A DNA stretch of 64,000 nucleotides from the NCBI GenBank assembly GCA_023055425.1, contig JALGPY010000003.1, forward strand, positions 51,755,891-51,819,890, given 5' to 3'. Of this stretch, positions 46,984 through 57,629 are shown in pieces. Under the pieces are notes generated by a model, which saw nothing but the letters and a program-made list of their open reading frames with translations, did not search any database and was not told where the DNA came from. The first letter of the stretch is position 1. Each line of letters starts with the position of its first letter. Position numbers and translations under genes: made by a program. Origin of the DNA: Linanthus parryae (Eukaryota; Streptophyta; Magnoliopsida; Ericales; Polemoniaceae).

Positions 46984-49900
46984 TTGAACGACCCGGGGAT
47001 CTCGGTTCAAGGTTAATGCGACAATCGATAACCAAAAGTAGAATTAACTATTAAGATTACATCTCATTTAATGTATACAACAAATATTTCAAAAAATGAG
47101 TACAATTTGGATAAAGAAAAAAACATGTCGAGATCTATTAAGTGACGACTTCGTCTCGATACGCGCTCCCAACCCCCACCTTGTTTGATGACATGCGGTT
47201 TTAAAATGGCAAACGTCGGTGCACTTTTGAAGAAAAATGATCAGTAAAAACTGTGTAAATACACACTGCGACATGTAAAGCATCGATTCGCACACAAGGA
47301 TAAGTTGAAATACACACTGCGACATGTAAAGCATCGAGTCGCACACAAGGATAAGTTGAAATAAATACATGGGTTTGAAACATCGATAAACAAAATAGTT
47401 GAGAAAATTTGGAATAATTATGAGTAAACGTTTAGGAAGATTTATCAGCTTTAAACATTTATAGATCACGAGTAGTCAAGATACTCTTAAACCATTACAA
47501 GCTCACGTGAGAAAATTATGTTCCATTTAAGAAAATTTAATTCACGAGTACCAAATTTCTTTCAATTTCATATACAAACCGCTTCACGAGTATTCGAGAT
47601 ATTACTAGACAAGTAAAATATCAACAGTACGCAAACTGATAACGATATGAATTCACAAGTAGCCAAAGCATTTCAAATCATTTCAATTTATTAGGGCATA
47701 TCAAGAGCCACAAAAAACATCAATAGAGTAGTCCTTTTTGTTTCAACTTCAATCAACAGTTTAATTTAGCTGAGGCATGTCCAGAGCCACCAGCAGGATT
47801 GATGTAAACAGAGGGATCACAAAATAACCACAAAGGGTTGCCTCTAGGGTCTATAAAACCCTATTTAACCCGAGCGTTAAGGGAGCCCATTCGTCAACCC
47901 CCCTCACAACAATAGCTAGAAGGCCTCAAGTGTCGACACCCCTATGTTGTAGTGACTCTTACAAGTATAAGTAGGACTCTATAGCTCTAACAAACCCCTT
48001 GGCCTCAATAACTTGGTAAATTTTGGCTCATCGGGGGCGAATTTGTAAACAATTAAGTTCTATCCAATAATAAGAAGCATTGCTTCAATGGTCTTAGTCA
48101 TAAGAAAATGGAGGATCGCTTGGCGCCTCCCATTAATAACGCAACTCTGTATATCGTCCTAGATCTATTAGAGGTATCTTATTACCTTTATTTATCATAA
48201 AAAAAGTTGGTATACAATCTTCACAAGTCATTTCCAAGAGTTCTTAATATAAATCAATAATCGGAATTTTTTTTTCTAGTAAAAATCATGCTTTTCATAC
48301 TCTTCGAAATAAGACGATACTCATTTAAAACGTCACACACACGGGCACCATGTGATAATTAAAGTTCGCACATATCTGTTTTATTTCTTCTCTTTACAAT
48401 AGACAAATCATATTATCAACTTATCACAAGTAAAGTTCCAAGACTTAAAAAAGATAATTCAATTTATATCCAAACAATTTCGAGTATTAAATCATGATTT
48501 GCATACTTTTTCAATCAACAAATATTCATTCGAGACATCACACAAATACTCACATTTTGATAAGTAAAATTCGCACATATGTACTTACCATTGAGATGAA
48601 GAACAAACAAAAGAAAGAAACTAATCCTAGCACTCCAACGACAACCGCTCACCTACGAGGTTGATGTCTACAATCACACGTAAAACGTATTCGTTACAAC
48701 TAATTTATACATCGCTAATCAAAATGCAGTCCTACATGAACCATAGTCCTATATGTCACAAATTCACATATAATGATGTTCACATGTCCAAATAATCCAA
48801 CATAACACTTAAAACTTCAAAAACTGAAGTTTTCTAAAAAAAAAGGGAAACTATAATTCTGGACAGAATTGTAGCTCTGACTTTGGAGCCATATTTACCA
48901 TATCAAATCATCTCCTAAATTCTTGAAATTAATATATGATGAACCTAAATGTGTCTACTTTCAGAAACACCATGAAAGCCATGCATAGCTATTATAAAAC
49001 TCAAGTTACAAAAATAACAAACATTGCTATGCAGAGACAAGTTTGGCAGAAAGTTTCAACTTTGAAGAACTATTACTACTACTTGGAGAATAAGAAAAAT
49101 GCCCCTCTTCTCCAGAATGAATACCCTATGTGTATACTTTAATCACAAGAAAGATGAGATGTCATAGGTTTCTGAAAATAGAGTTTTTAACAAAAATGGC
49201 AAGAGTGGCCAGAAACGGATTTTCAGAAAACATACAACTTAGAATGAGCTTATCTCCCAAAACAAAAAGGCTATGAATTTGATTTATTTTTTTAAAATGA
49301 CCCTATTTGAGTCTAGTTTCAAAATATGTAAGAGTTAAAAATTCCACAGAGACAAAATTTAGAGATAAAGTACGTTTTTCACAAACTGGTCAGATTGTAA
49401 AAATATGCAATTTTTCCAAAAATCAACAAGTTTGGTTCCAATGATACATGCAACTTATAGAGACTTGATTTTCACCCAAATAAAACAATTTTAGGCATTA
49501 ACTATGATTTTTTATTACACAAATTCTCTAAGTGTTCTTGACATGCAAATGCAAATAAGAAGGCATTCACAACATGCATGTGGGTTCTAGTGTGAGTTTC
49601 GTGAAATGGTTTACTTCAAATCAAATACATGATCTAACCATGGAAATGAAGAAGACTAAGATGAAATTTCATAAATCAATGATGGACATAGACATGCAAG
49701 CATGAATTGAATGCTAGAAGAAAACTTTACCCAAATATTCAAGAAGATGGTGGATGAAAGAGTGAAATTGGCCTTCATTTCTTGAGAATAATGGTGAAAG
49801 AGCTCCCCTCCATGATCATACTATCCTTGGAATCAAGTTTTTGATGATTTGAAGAGTAGAAAATGGATTTTTGATGGTCTTTTTGTGAGGTGAACACCCA

Positions 49901-50725
49901 AAAATGGGATTGAAGTTTGGAGAGAGAGAATGGAGGCCATTTGAGTGTTCTTGGTGAGAATATGATGTAAAGAGATGAAAGTGGAAGACATAAGGTAATG
50001 AGTTGATGGAGAGGTTGATGGTGAGGAGTATTTTGATGTAAAACATAGAGTAGTAAATTGAGATACAAGCTACTAAAGAATGTCTTTCAATTTTAAAATA
50101 GGTTGACCAAAGTGATTGTGGGGGTAGTTGGTTGTAGTTAGAATAAAATTAGAAGAGTTGTGGATGCGGCTAAAGAATTGATATCCAAAAATTAAGGGGT
50201 AAAAGAAATGCAATTAAAAGTCTCCCAACCCATAGTTGGGGTAGGAAATGGATTACCAAGAGAATGAGGGTTGACATGCAAATGCAAGAAATTTAAGATA
50301 ACTACAAAATTCCTTATGCAAGAGGGATAGAAATGAGAAGTGCCTAAAATTGAGGGGTGAAAATATAATTTCTATTTAATAGCTATCACATAAAAGTTAA
50401 TTTTCATAAACTACAAAATTGTCAAATAATTTCAAATAAATCACTTTGTTAATAAATGTCAAAATCTATTTTTTTTTTAAAAAAAAATATTACAAGTATC
50501 TCCCAAGTATATAAAATGAGTTTCATATTGTATTATCCAAGTTTTCAAAAACTACAAAATAACCTCAAAATGAAATTCTATATAATCATATGTGTCGAAT
50601 GACACCCTTATACTTTAAAACTAAGAAGAAGTCAAGAAAAAGTTTGAAATATAAATTTCTCAAAAATTTCCAAATATTTTTCCGATATGACCAAATAACC
50701 CCTAACGTAAATACGGGGTGTTACA
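46984..50725 (-). mobile_element. Solo gypsy-type LTR in S2, TSD CAGAA
   Basis: 3742 bases flanked by CAGAA at 46979-46983 and 50726-50730. On the minus strand it starts TGTAACACCCCGTATTTACG and ends GGTCGTTCAA. No PBS, PPT or coding domain lies inside and no second LTR copy is present, so it reads as a solo LTR. It carries CCTCAAGTGTCGACACCC at 47924-47941, shared with the solo LTR at 54347. Open frames inside are short and unconvincing. Confidence 0.75.
47261..47362. repeat. 51-bp tandem duplication inside solo LTR
   Basis: Two units (47261-47311 and 47312-47362), both with CACACTGCGACATGTAAAGC and CGCACACAAGGATAAG, differ at one or two positions. Confidence 0.9.
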
Positions 50726-51610
50726 CAGAAAGCTTGAACACATTAGCCTACATACATCGAACAAATTAGTTTCCAAATATCTTCTCAATGGGCTGCCCTC
50801 TATCAAGTTCAAGGGTGAAGAGGTATGCAAGGCTTGTGCCCAAGGTAAAAAGACAAGAAACTCTTTCAAGCCCAAGAAATTTAACTCCTCAACAGAATGG
50901 GTGTAGTTGAAAGGAAGAACATGACACTTGAGGACATGTCTAGGAGAATTCTTTTGGAGAACAAGTTGCAAAAATCATTTTGGGAAAAAAACTATAAACA
51001 GAGCAAACTATATTTTGAACAGGTGCTTGATTAGGCCTATTTTGAAGAAGACTCGTTATGAAATCTTCAAAGGGAGAAACTCAAACATCTCTTACTTCAA
51101 ACCTTTTGGATCTACTTGTTGTGTTCACAACAATGGTAAGGATAACATTGGTAAGTTTGATGCCAGAAAGGATGAAGGTATATTTCTTAGATACTCCTTA
51201 ACTAGCAAAGCTTATAGGGTTTACAATAAAAGAACCAAGCTTGTTGAGGAAACCATACATGTTATTTTTGATGAAGGCTATGATGGTTCTTTGAGTGATG
51301 GTTGTGCAGATTTGAATCTGAACAAGCATGAATCAGAAGATGAAATAGATCCAGAGAATGGTTCCAAGAATATCTTGCAGGCAAAAAAAAAGAAGAAGTT
51401 TTCAAGGCCTTGAAAATAGGTTTCAAAGCCTTGAAACAGAATCTCAAGATACGCAGAGTGGTGAAGCCACAACATCAAGATCTCAAGGTCTTGAAAATAT
51501 TCCTGGAGAACCAGAACCCTGAACACCTAGAAAGAAGTTCAGATATCAATCAGCTCACCCGGCAAAAAACATCATTTCTGATCCATCCACTGGTACACAA
51601 ACAAGGTCTC
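50726..51610 (+). pseudogene. S2 integrase finger and hinge, catalytic core deleted
   Basis: It resumes at RKLEHISLHTSNKLVSKYL and VCKACAQGKKTRNSF, with both zinc Cys present (unlike S1). After KPKKFNS the sequence jumps to TPQQNGVVERKNMTLEDMSR-like coding, skipping the part holding the first two catalytic Asp. The hinge then reads FDARKDEGIFLRYSL and IHVIFDEGYDGSLSDG, followed by a palindrome cluster at 51402-51435 and 51483-51498 coding FKALK-like peptides. Confidence 0.8.
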
Positions 51611-51621
51611 AATTAAATAAC

Positions 51622-52365
51622 GTGTGTGCTTTTAATGCTTTTGTATCTCTTATAGAGCCCAAGAATGAGAAAGAATCAGTTCAAGAGGCAGACTTGATCA
51701 TTGCTATGAAAAGTGAGCTAAATGAATTTGAGAGGAACAAGGACTGGAATCTAGTTCCTCCTCCCAAAGATCAGTCTATGATTGGAACAAGATGGGTGTT
51801 CAGAAACAAGCTGGATGAAAGTGGTAAGGTTATCAGAAATAAACCAAGATTAGTAGCTCAAGGCTATAACCACGAAGAAGGTATATACTATGAGGAGAAT
51901 TTTTCTCCTGAATCCAGGTTGGAAGCAATCAGAATTTCAATTGCTATTTCATCTCATAACAACATCAGACTTTTTCAAATGGATGTTATATGTGCTTTTT
52001 TAAATGGCTATCTGCAAGAGGAAATCTATGTTGATCAACCACCTGGATTTAAAAATGACGAGTTTCCCAACTATATTTATAAACTTGACAAGACCCTTGA
52101 TGGTTTGAAACAAGCTTCAAGAGCTTGGTATGAAAGATCGTCAAAATTTCTACTTAAAAATGGTTTCAAAAAAGGCATGGTTGATAAAACTATTTTCATA
52201 ATTACTCATAAGAAAGACATTTTAGTAGTACATATATATGTTCATGATATTTTGTTTGGTGCTACTAATGATTATCATTCCAAAGTTTCATCAAGTCATA
52301 TGAGCAGGGAATTTGAATTGAGTTTGATGGGAGAGTTAAATTTTTGTCGTGGACTTCATGTGTAA
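51622..52365 (+). pseudogene. S2 reverse transcriptase with YVHD in place of YVDD
   Basis: A 247-codon open stretch with all copia RT blocks: [61 protein letters not shown] and HIYVHDILFGATND. The codon at 52243-52245 is CAT, so the first Asp of the catalytic pair is His and the enzyme should be inactive. LDESGKVIRN matches S1. Confidence 0.85.
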
Positions 52366-52379
52366 AAAATAAGTAAAGG

Positions 52380-53186
52380 GATTTTTCTAAACCAAAGTAA
52401 GTGCACCAAGGATCTGCTGAACAAGTATAACTCGTCTCAATCCAAGGCTGCTTAAACTCCATGAGTTCTACACTATCCCTAGAAAAAGATCAGAATGGTA
52501 AGAGTGTGAACCAGAAAGAATAGAGAGGTGTGATTGGTTCACTACTTTATCTAACTGCAAGTATGCCAAATATCATGATTAGTGTCTGTATGTGTGCTAG
52601 ATTCCAAGCTGGTCCTAAATAATCACACTTAGTTTCTTTCAAAAGAATATTTTGATATCTCAATGGCACCAAAGACTTAGGGCTTTGGTATCCTAAACAG
52701 TCTAACTTCTCTTTGTGTGGGTATTCACATGCTGATTTTGCAGGATACAAAGTTGATAAAAAAAGCACTTCAGGGTGTTGCCGATTCCTTGGATCAGCCC
52801 TGATAAGCTGGCATTCTAAGAAGCAAAATTCAGTAGTTTTATCAACAGCAGAACCTGAATACATAGCAGCTGGAGCTTGGTGCTCTCAAGTGATGTGGAT
52901 AGCTCAAAAAATGAGGGACTTGGGTTATGAATTCAGAGATATTGTCATTCATTGCGACAACACTAGTGCAATCTCTGTTAAAAAAAATCCAGTTCAGCAC
53001 TCAAGGACTAAACACATAGATGTCAGACATCATTTCATCAGAGATCATGTGGAGAAAGGTGATGAATTTTTGTCATTTGTGTCTACTAACATGCACTTTG
53101 CATATATTTTCACTCGACCTTTTCCAGAAATATTCATATCCCTGAGATTAGAACTAGGCTTGTTAAACAAGGAAGCACTGGTTTAG
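52380..53186 (+). pseudogene. S2 RNase H
   Basis: After several stops between 52366 and 52710, an open part from 52713 shows YSHADFAGYKVDKKSTSG (the usual SDADF reads SHADF), LISWHSKKQNSVVLS, HCDNTSAISVKKNP and HSRTKHIDVRHHFIRDH. It ends about 20 bases before the TTTAGGGGGAG tract. Confidence 0.82.
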
Positions 53187-53627
53187 GGGGAGAATCATGT
53201 AAGAATTATGTGTTTCAAAGTTTTGGGAAAGTTTTTCAAAGCCTTGAAAAGCTTTTCAAAACCTTGATTTTACCTTCTTTCAGTATTACAGTTTTTCAAG
53301 GCCTTGAAAATCTTTTCAAATCTTTGAAAATAAATCGGTATACTATATAGTCAATGATTGGATCTTCAATGTTGGGTGTTATCTCTGTAGATAATTGCCT
53401 AACATTGTTTTTACCTTTTAAGACAAATCTTTTTAAATCAATATTATTTTATTTCCCTCCACACTTCACAAACAAAATTTGAATTTTACTCAAGCCTTCC
53501 TTCTTCAAATATTCAAGAAATATTCAGTTTCCTTTTCAAACTCAAACTCTTTAGTACATATATTCTCTCTTCTCTCTCTCTCATTTCTATCACTCCTGCC
53601 TCTCTCTTCTAAACCTCCCAAACCCTA
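53187..53627 (+). promoter_or_regulatory. S2 post-pol spacer: polypurine tract, LTR-start-like TGTAAG, palindromes, promoter-like leader
   Basis: TTTAGGGGGAGAATCA is followed at 53198 by TGTAAGAATTATGTG, close to the S2 LTR start TGTAAGTTCACAGG. Palindrome-type units crowd 53215-53330. Then come an AT-rich part, a TATATT element near 53560, a long C/T-rich leader and AACCCTAATGG at the ORF start. Confidence 0.55.
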
Positions 53628-54346
53628 ATGGACTCACGAAGAACCTCTGAGATAATCAAGATGGCTGGAGGCTCTAAGAAAATTTCAGGGAAGAAGAGAA
53701 AAACTGCAGAGGAAGATGCTCGAGAAATAAGTGATGGATCCAGTTCCAAAACTCCTAGTGCGGAAAGGCCACCATGTCCTCCTCCAAAGAAAAGTAAGAA
53801 ATACAAGGGTGATAAGACTGCTACCACAGGCATAACAAGTTAGATCTAACAGTTGGTTCTTAGAAGCAGAAAGGTGTTTCAATTGGTAACCCTAATAAGG
53901 TGAAGAAGAAGCTTCAAAAACTAGACAAAGGAAAAGAGAAGGTCATTGAGAAGGAGATTCAAGAATCAGCGAAGGACACTAGTAAGGAACTTCAGATCTA
54001 CACTGAGAAGAAAACCCTTCTAGTAAGAAAACTCTCTCTAGCAAGTGGTTTATCAGTAATTCTGCAAGAGGAAATTTGGTTAGATGGTTTTGCTTCAACT
54101 CCTATAGCATACTTTAGCATGATCAGTACTAGTATGTTGAATGATATTAATCTATAATGCATAAGGATATTGAAACAGAGTTATCTCTGGAAAATCATTG
54201 ACCCCTCAGAAGTTGCATACCCTAGGCCTACCAGACTGCTCTATTTGAACATGAAACAAGAGAAAACCTTGGCTTTGACTATATCTTCTAAGGTGGCTGG
54301 CATGAACATGGAACTAGATAATTCTGAGTCTGCCAATGTCTTAGGT

Positions 54347-56990
54347 TGTAACATCCCCCAAAATGACCAAGCCAGAAATCCGGGGGTGTCATTCCGTACC
54401 CCAGGTTAAACCCGGATACAAGGAGGTTTAGAGATAGAAAATCCAAACAAAACTTTCATAACTCCAATCTTTGTTTGATACAATGACGTACAATTCAACT
54501 AGAATCTGATGATACCAACAGAAGTTCTAAGAAATTAAGTGTGATATTACTAAATGACTAAGTGATGATTCGCGTCCCCGCTAAGCTATGCTCCCATCAT
54601 CTATACCTGTGGTGCAGAAAACAAAAGAGAACACCACAGTTTCTAAAGTCAGCCGAAATACTGAGTAAGTAACACCCAAGCATGTAAACAGATTATGAAG
54701 TAATTTTAAAACTAGTTTGTAGTAGTTTTGCTAAATCAAAGTGAAAGTAAAAGCTTTGACCTTTTATATAAGAGATGAGATGAGAGATTCCAAGTTCATT
54801 TATATTTTCCAAATCACATCCATTATCCAAATAATGGGATTCCAAAACTCATGATATTCCATTTTCCATTAAAAACATCCAATCCAAAAACCAATTTGTT
54901 AATTTGTTGATACGGGGAAAACCAACCAACCACTTCGCAAGCATCCAAGACCTCAAGTGTCGACACCCCCTTACGGACTTCTTGCGGCTAGAAGAGTGAG
55001 TACAAGGAGCTATCCGGGGACTTGCAACCGGATTAAATAAATTAAATTGCACGAGAAACCGAAGTCAACACGCCCAATGCCAATAGTAACCATACAACAA
55101 TAATCATCCCCGTACAACTCTTCCACTTTACGTTATCATCGATTATTAGATTGCAGTGATATTTTCAGAGAACATTTCAACAATTTGAAACAAGTATTCA
55201 AGCAGCACATATTTTGCATAAAATCATTTTGAGACAAGTAGGAATGAAAACATTTGACACGAAAAGAGGAATGGGCGCTAGGCCTGGCATGTTTACTTAC
55301 CTTGAATCTCAAGAAAAGCAAATCACTTCCTAGTAATACTCGACGTGTCCTTCGTCAACGAGATTGTCGCCTACGAATTTAATAGTATCCTAATCAACAC
55401 ATTGCACACGAAGTCCTATAGGTAAATGAAATAAATCCCGTACTAACTCTCCCCAACCTTTACTAAGGTGAACAACCTCTTTTATAGAAAAATACACTTT
55501 ATAGAGTTAACGTTTATTATTGTAAAACATAGCCATAGTTATAAAAATATAACTTATAAGATTAACTAATTATTTCCCTTATTATAGGGTAGAGAAGCAT
55601 ATTATTTTTCCCCAAAAACAATAATAATTCTAATAGTAGTTCCTCCCAACCAAACAAGCCTTAGTAAAGAGCATAAGTTAGAAACTAACTAACTTTTATT
55701 TAATAGAAATAATAAATTTATTTGAATAAAATAACTCATTCTAATTTGTTATAAGCTTATAAAAATAAATTAGAAATATATATTTTATCATCCTCATATT
55801 ATATTTTTATTTTTGAGTAAAGATGAAAACCAAAAAGATCATTCTAAGCTTGTGCAAAAAGAATTGTCCCTTATGGGGTTTGAACCCATGACCTTCTTCT
55901 CAAACTTCACCAAAGCTTTGAGTGTTAGCTTTTAACCACTGGGCTAACTACCTCTTTGTTCTCTCCTTCCCAACTAATAATATTAAATAACAGTAAAGAG
56001 GAAACAAAACAACAACAACAAAAACAAAAGGAAAGGAAAACCCAATCGGGTTGTTACCTTAGACTGAGAGAACGGGACAGAGATGGTGGCGAGGACGACG
56101 CCGGAGACGCCGGAGGTGGCTGACAACGAGGACGGCGGCGGCCGGCGACGGAGACGGCGGTGGCGACGGCCGGGCGGCGGCAGCCGGGCTGCGGCGGACG
56201 GGAGAGAGAGAGATAGAGAGAGAGAGATTGAAGGACAGATTGAGAGATTGATGTTGGTGTGGTTTGAAATCCTCACTTGAAAGAGGTTTTTATAAGCCTT
56301 GATTGAAGAATCCGGCAAGAGGTAGGAGAGTTTCCGGGTCAAACTTTGATTTCCAATTGGGTCACGAAATTGGGTGAAATCGGTTTCTTGGTGCGAAAGG
56401 ATCGATCTTTGTCGAATAGGGAGTGAATTGGGACAGAATTTGGGAGATTTGGTGGTCGGATTGGTGTTGGTGGTGATGTAGGCGGCGACAATGGCGGAAC
56501 AAATCTCCTGCTCATAGCAGGAGATGGAGAAGATGATGTTTCTGGCGAAAAGACACTTTCACCCCCCTTAGTTAGTTAAAAGACAATTTTTATCCCCCAG
56601 AATTAGATTAACTGCATTATTTAAGTTGCGAAAAAGACACTAAAGCCCCCTAAAGTATATTACAATAAAATGTAACCTTTAAATAATTAAACTAAGACCC
56701 AAAGCTTATACTAATGTTATTTTAACACCTAATATGGTTATAAAATACTCGTTTTAATAAACTAAAACTTAATATTTGTTAAAAATACCCGTTTCTAAAT
56801 AACGGGGTATTTAACTTTTAAATAATTATAACTAGTACCCAAACTTATGTTAATGTCATATTGACACCAAATAATATCTTAAAATATAATAGTAGCATAT
56901 TAACACCCAATACTTATATTATTATTATATTACCATTCAATAATTATAGTAATATCATAAATACCCATATTCACAAAACGGGGTATTTCA
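54347..56990 (-). mobile_element. Solo LTR of chromovirus G family, in S2 env-like ORF
   Basis: 2644 bases. The minus strand runs TGAAATACCCCGTTTTGTG to GGGGATGTTACA. Flanks are TAGGT (54342-54346) and TCGGT (56991-56995), a 5-bp duplication with one mismatch; removing it restores the GGT-TGT-CCA codons of the host ORF. It shares its start and the AAACATGCCAGGCCTAGCGCC tract with G's LTR. The G/C-rich Arg-rich frame at 56083-56280 is low complexity. Confidence 0.85.
55861..55950 (-). ncRNA. tRNA-like / SINE-like Pol III promoter segment
   Basis: The minus strand has TAGCCCAGTGG (55946-55936), matching the Pol III A box, and GGTTCAAACCC (55886-55876), matching the B box, with about 50 bases between. 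A TTTTT run (55860-55856) follows after ATAAGGGACAATTC. No clean cloverleaf or anticodon stem is obvious, so a tRNA-derived SINE or tRNA relic within the solo LTR is more likely than a working tRNA. Confidence 0.5.
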
Positions 56991-57527
56991 TCGGTTGTCC
57001 AAAGAGGTACAATACAGACAATCACCCTAGTAAGATTAATGCTTTGAAGTTGGCTAAAGAACAATTATTTCGGCCTAATGTAGCTACTACCTCAAAAAAG
57101 TTGACTCACTTTGTGTTGACTGTTAAAGCTAAGATTTTTTTTACTATTCTGATGAGGTGTGTAGTACCTAAGGAGAATTCAAAAGAGTCATTGTCTGATA
57201 GGGTACTGTATTTATGGTATCTGCTCATGCATGGTTATAAGATTGATCTGCCAAGCATTGTGATGGAGCACATGCTTTACTCCAGTACCAAGCAAAGGAA
57301 ACATCGTCTACCCTATGCCAACCTCCGCACACTCTTCTTTGAACACCTTAAATCTCAATTGATAGGGAGGAGACAATCACCACTGGTTTTGGAATGCTTG
57401 ATGAAAAGGATTTTAAAGGATTGGAATTGTGAAAACTTGTGAGGGAGCATGCAAGCTCTATTCTGATTTGTCTGCAGAAGATTTGCAGGGTAAGAAGTTC
57501 CCCAAGACTAAATCTCTACCCAACTCA

Positions 57528-57629
57528 TATGGTAAATATTTAGCCTCTCAAGCATGGTAAATATGGTAAATATTTACCCAACTCATATGGTAAATATTTA
57601 GCCTCTCAAGCATGGTAAATATGGTAAAT
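57528..57629. repeat. 48-bp tandem duplication at S2/A4 junction
   Basis: Units 57528-57575 and 57576-57623, each containing ACCCAACTCATATGG and GCCTCTCAAGCATGG, with repeated ATGGTAAAT. It ends where the Angela-like LTR A4 begins. Confidence 0.88.

Larger units (their letters stand above)
53628..57540 (+). pseudogene. S2 env-like 3' ORF, split by a solo LTR
   Basis: The ATG at 53628 is in frame with the MAGGSK start found in S1. The N-terminal part is Lys/Ser/Pro-rich; stops at 53841 and frameshifts follow. A middle stretch has EEIWLDGFASTPIAYFSM. The LGCPKRYN motif is cut in two by the solo LTR at 54347-56990 and resumes with CPKRYNTDNHPSK, then VVPKENSKESLSDRVLY and MHGYKIDLPSIVMEHML. The C-terminal acidic part is missing because the element is truncated near 57540-57629. 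Same family call as in S1; not functional. Confidence 0.65.
37128..57629 (+). mobile_element. SIRE-like Ty1/copia element S2, 3'-truncated and interrupted
   Basis: The same family as S1 in the opposite orientation. It has a 5' LTR split by element H (37128-37759 and 44265-44860), primer site, gag, protease, integrase split by a solo LTR, RT, RNase H, post-pol spacer and an env-like ORF split by a second solo LTR. The 3' LTR is absent because an Angela-like LTR begins at about 57633. It lies inside the LTR of chromovirus G. Decay is much heavier than in S1: the RT catalytic pair is mutated and the integrase core is deleted. Confidence 0.88.

Noticed and set aside
49775..50068. 97-codon minus-strand frame in the 3.7-kb solo LTR
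   Set aside because: Two overlapping frames are equally long, composition is AT-biased and no motif is present.
55861..55962. Functional nuclear tRNA gene
   Set aside because: A and B boxes are good, but no acceptor or anticodon stem pairs properly and it sits inside an LTR; kept only as tRNA-like.
56083..56280. Arg/Gly-rich open frame in a GC-rich patch
   Set aside because: GC-rich low-complexity DNA inside a solo LTR, on the strand opposite to the LTR; no conserved domain.
53628..57442. The env-like ORF as a host gene trapped between elements
   Set aside because: The same ORF sits at the same place after RNase H in both S1 and S2, which are independent insertions, so it belongs to the element.
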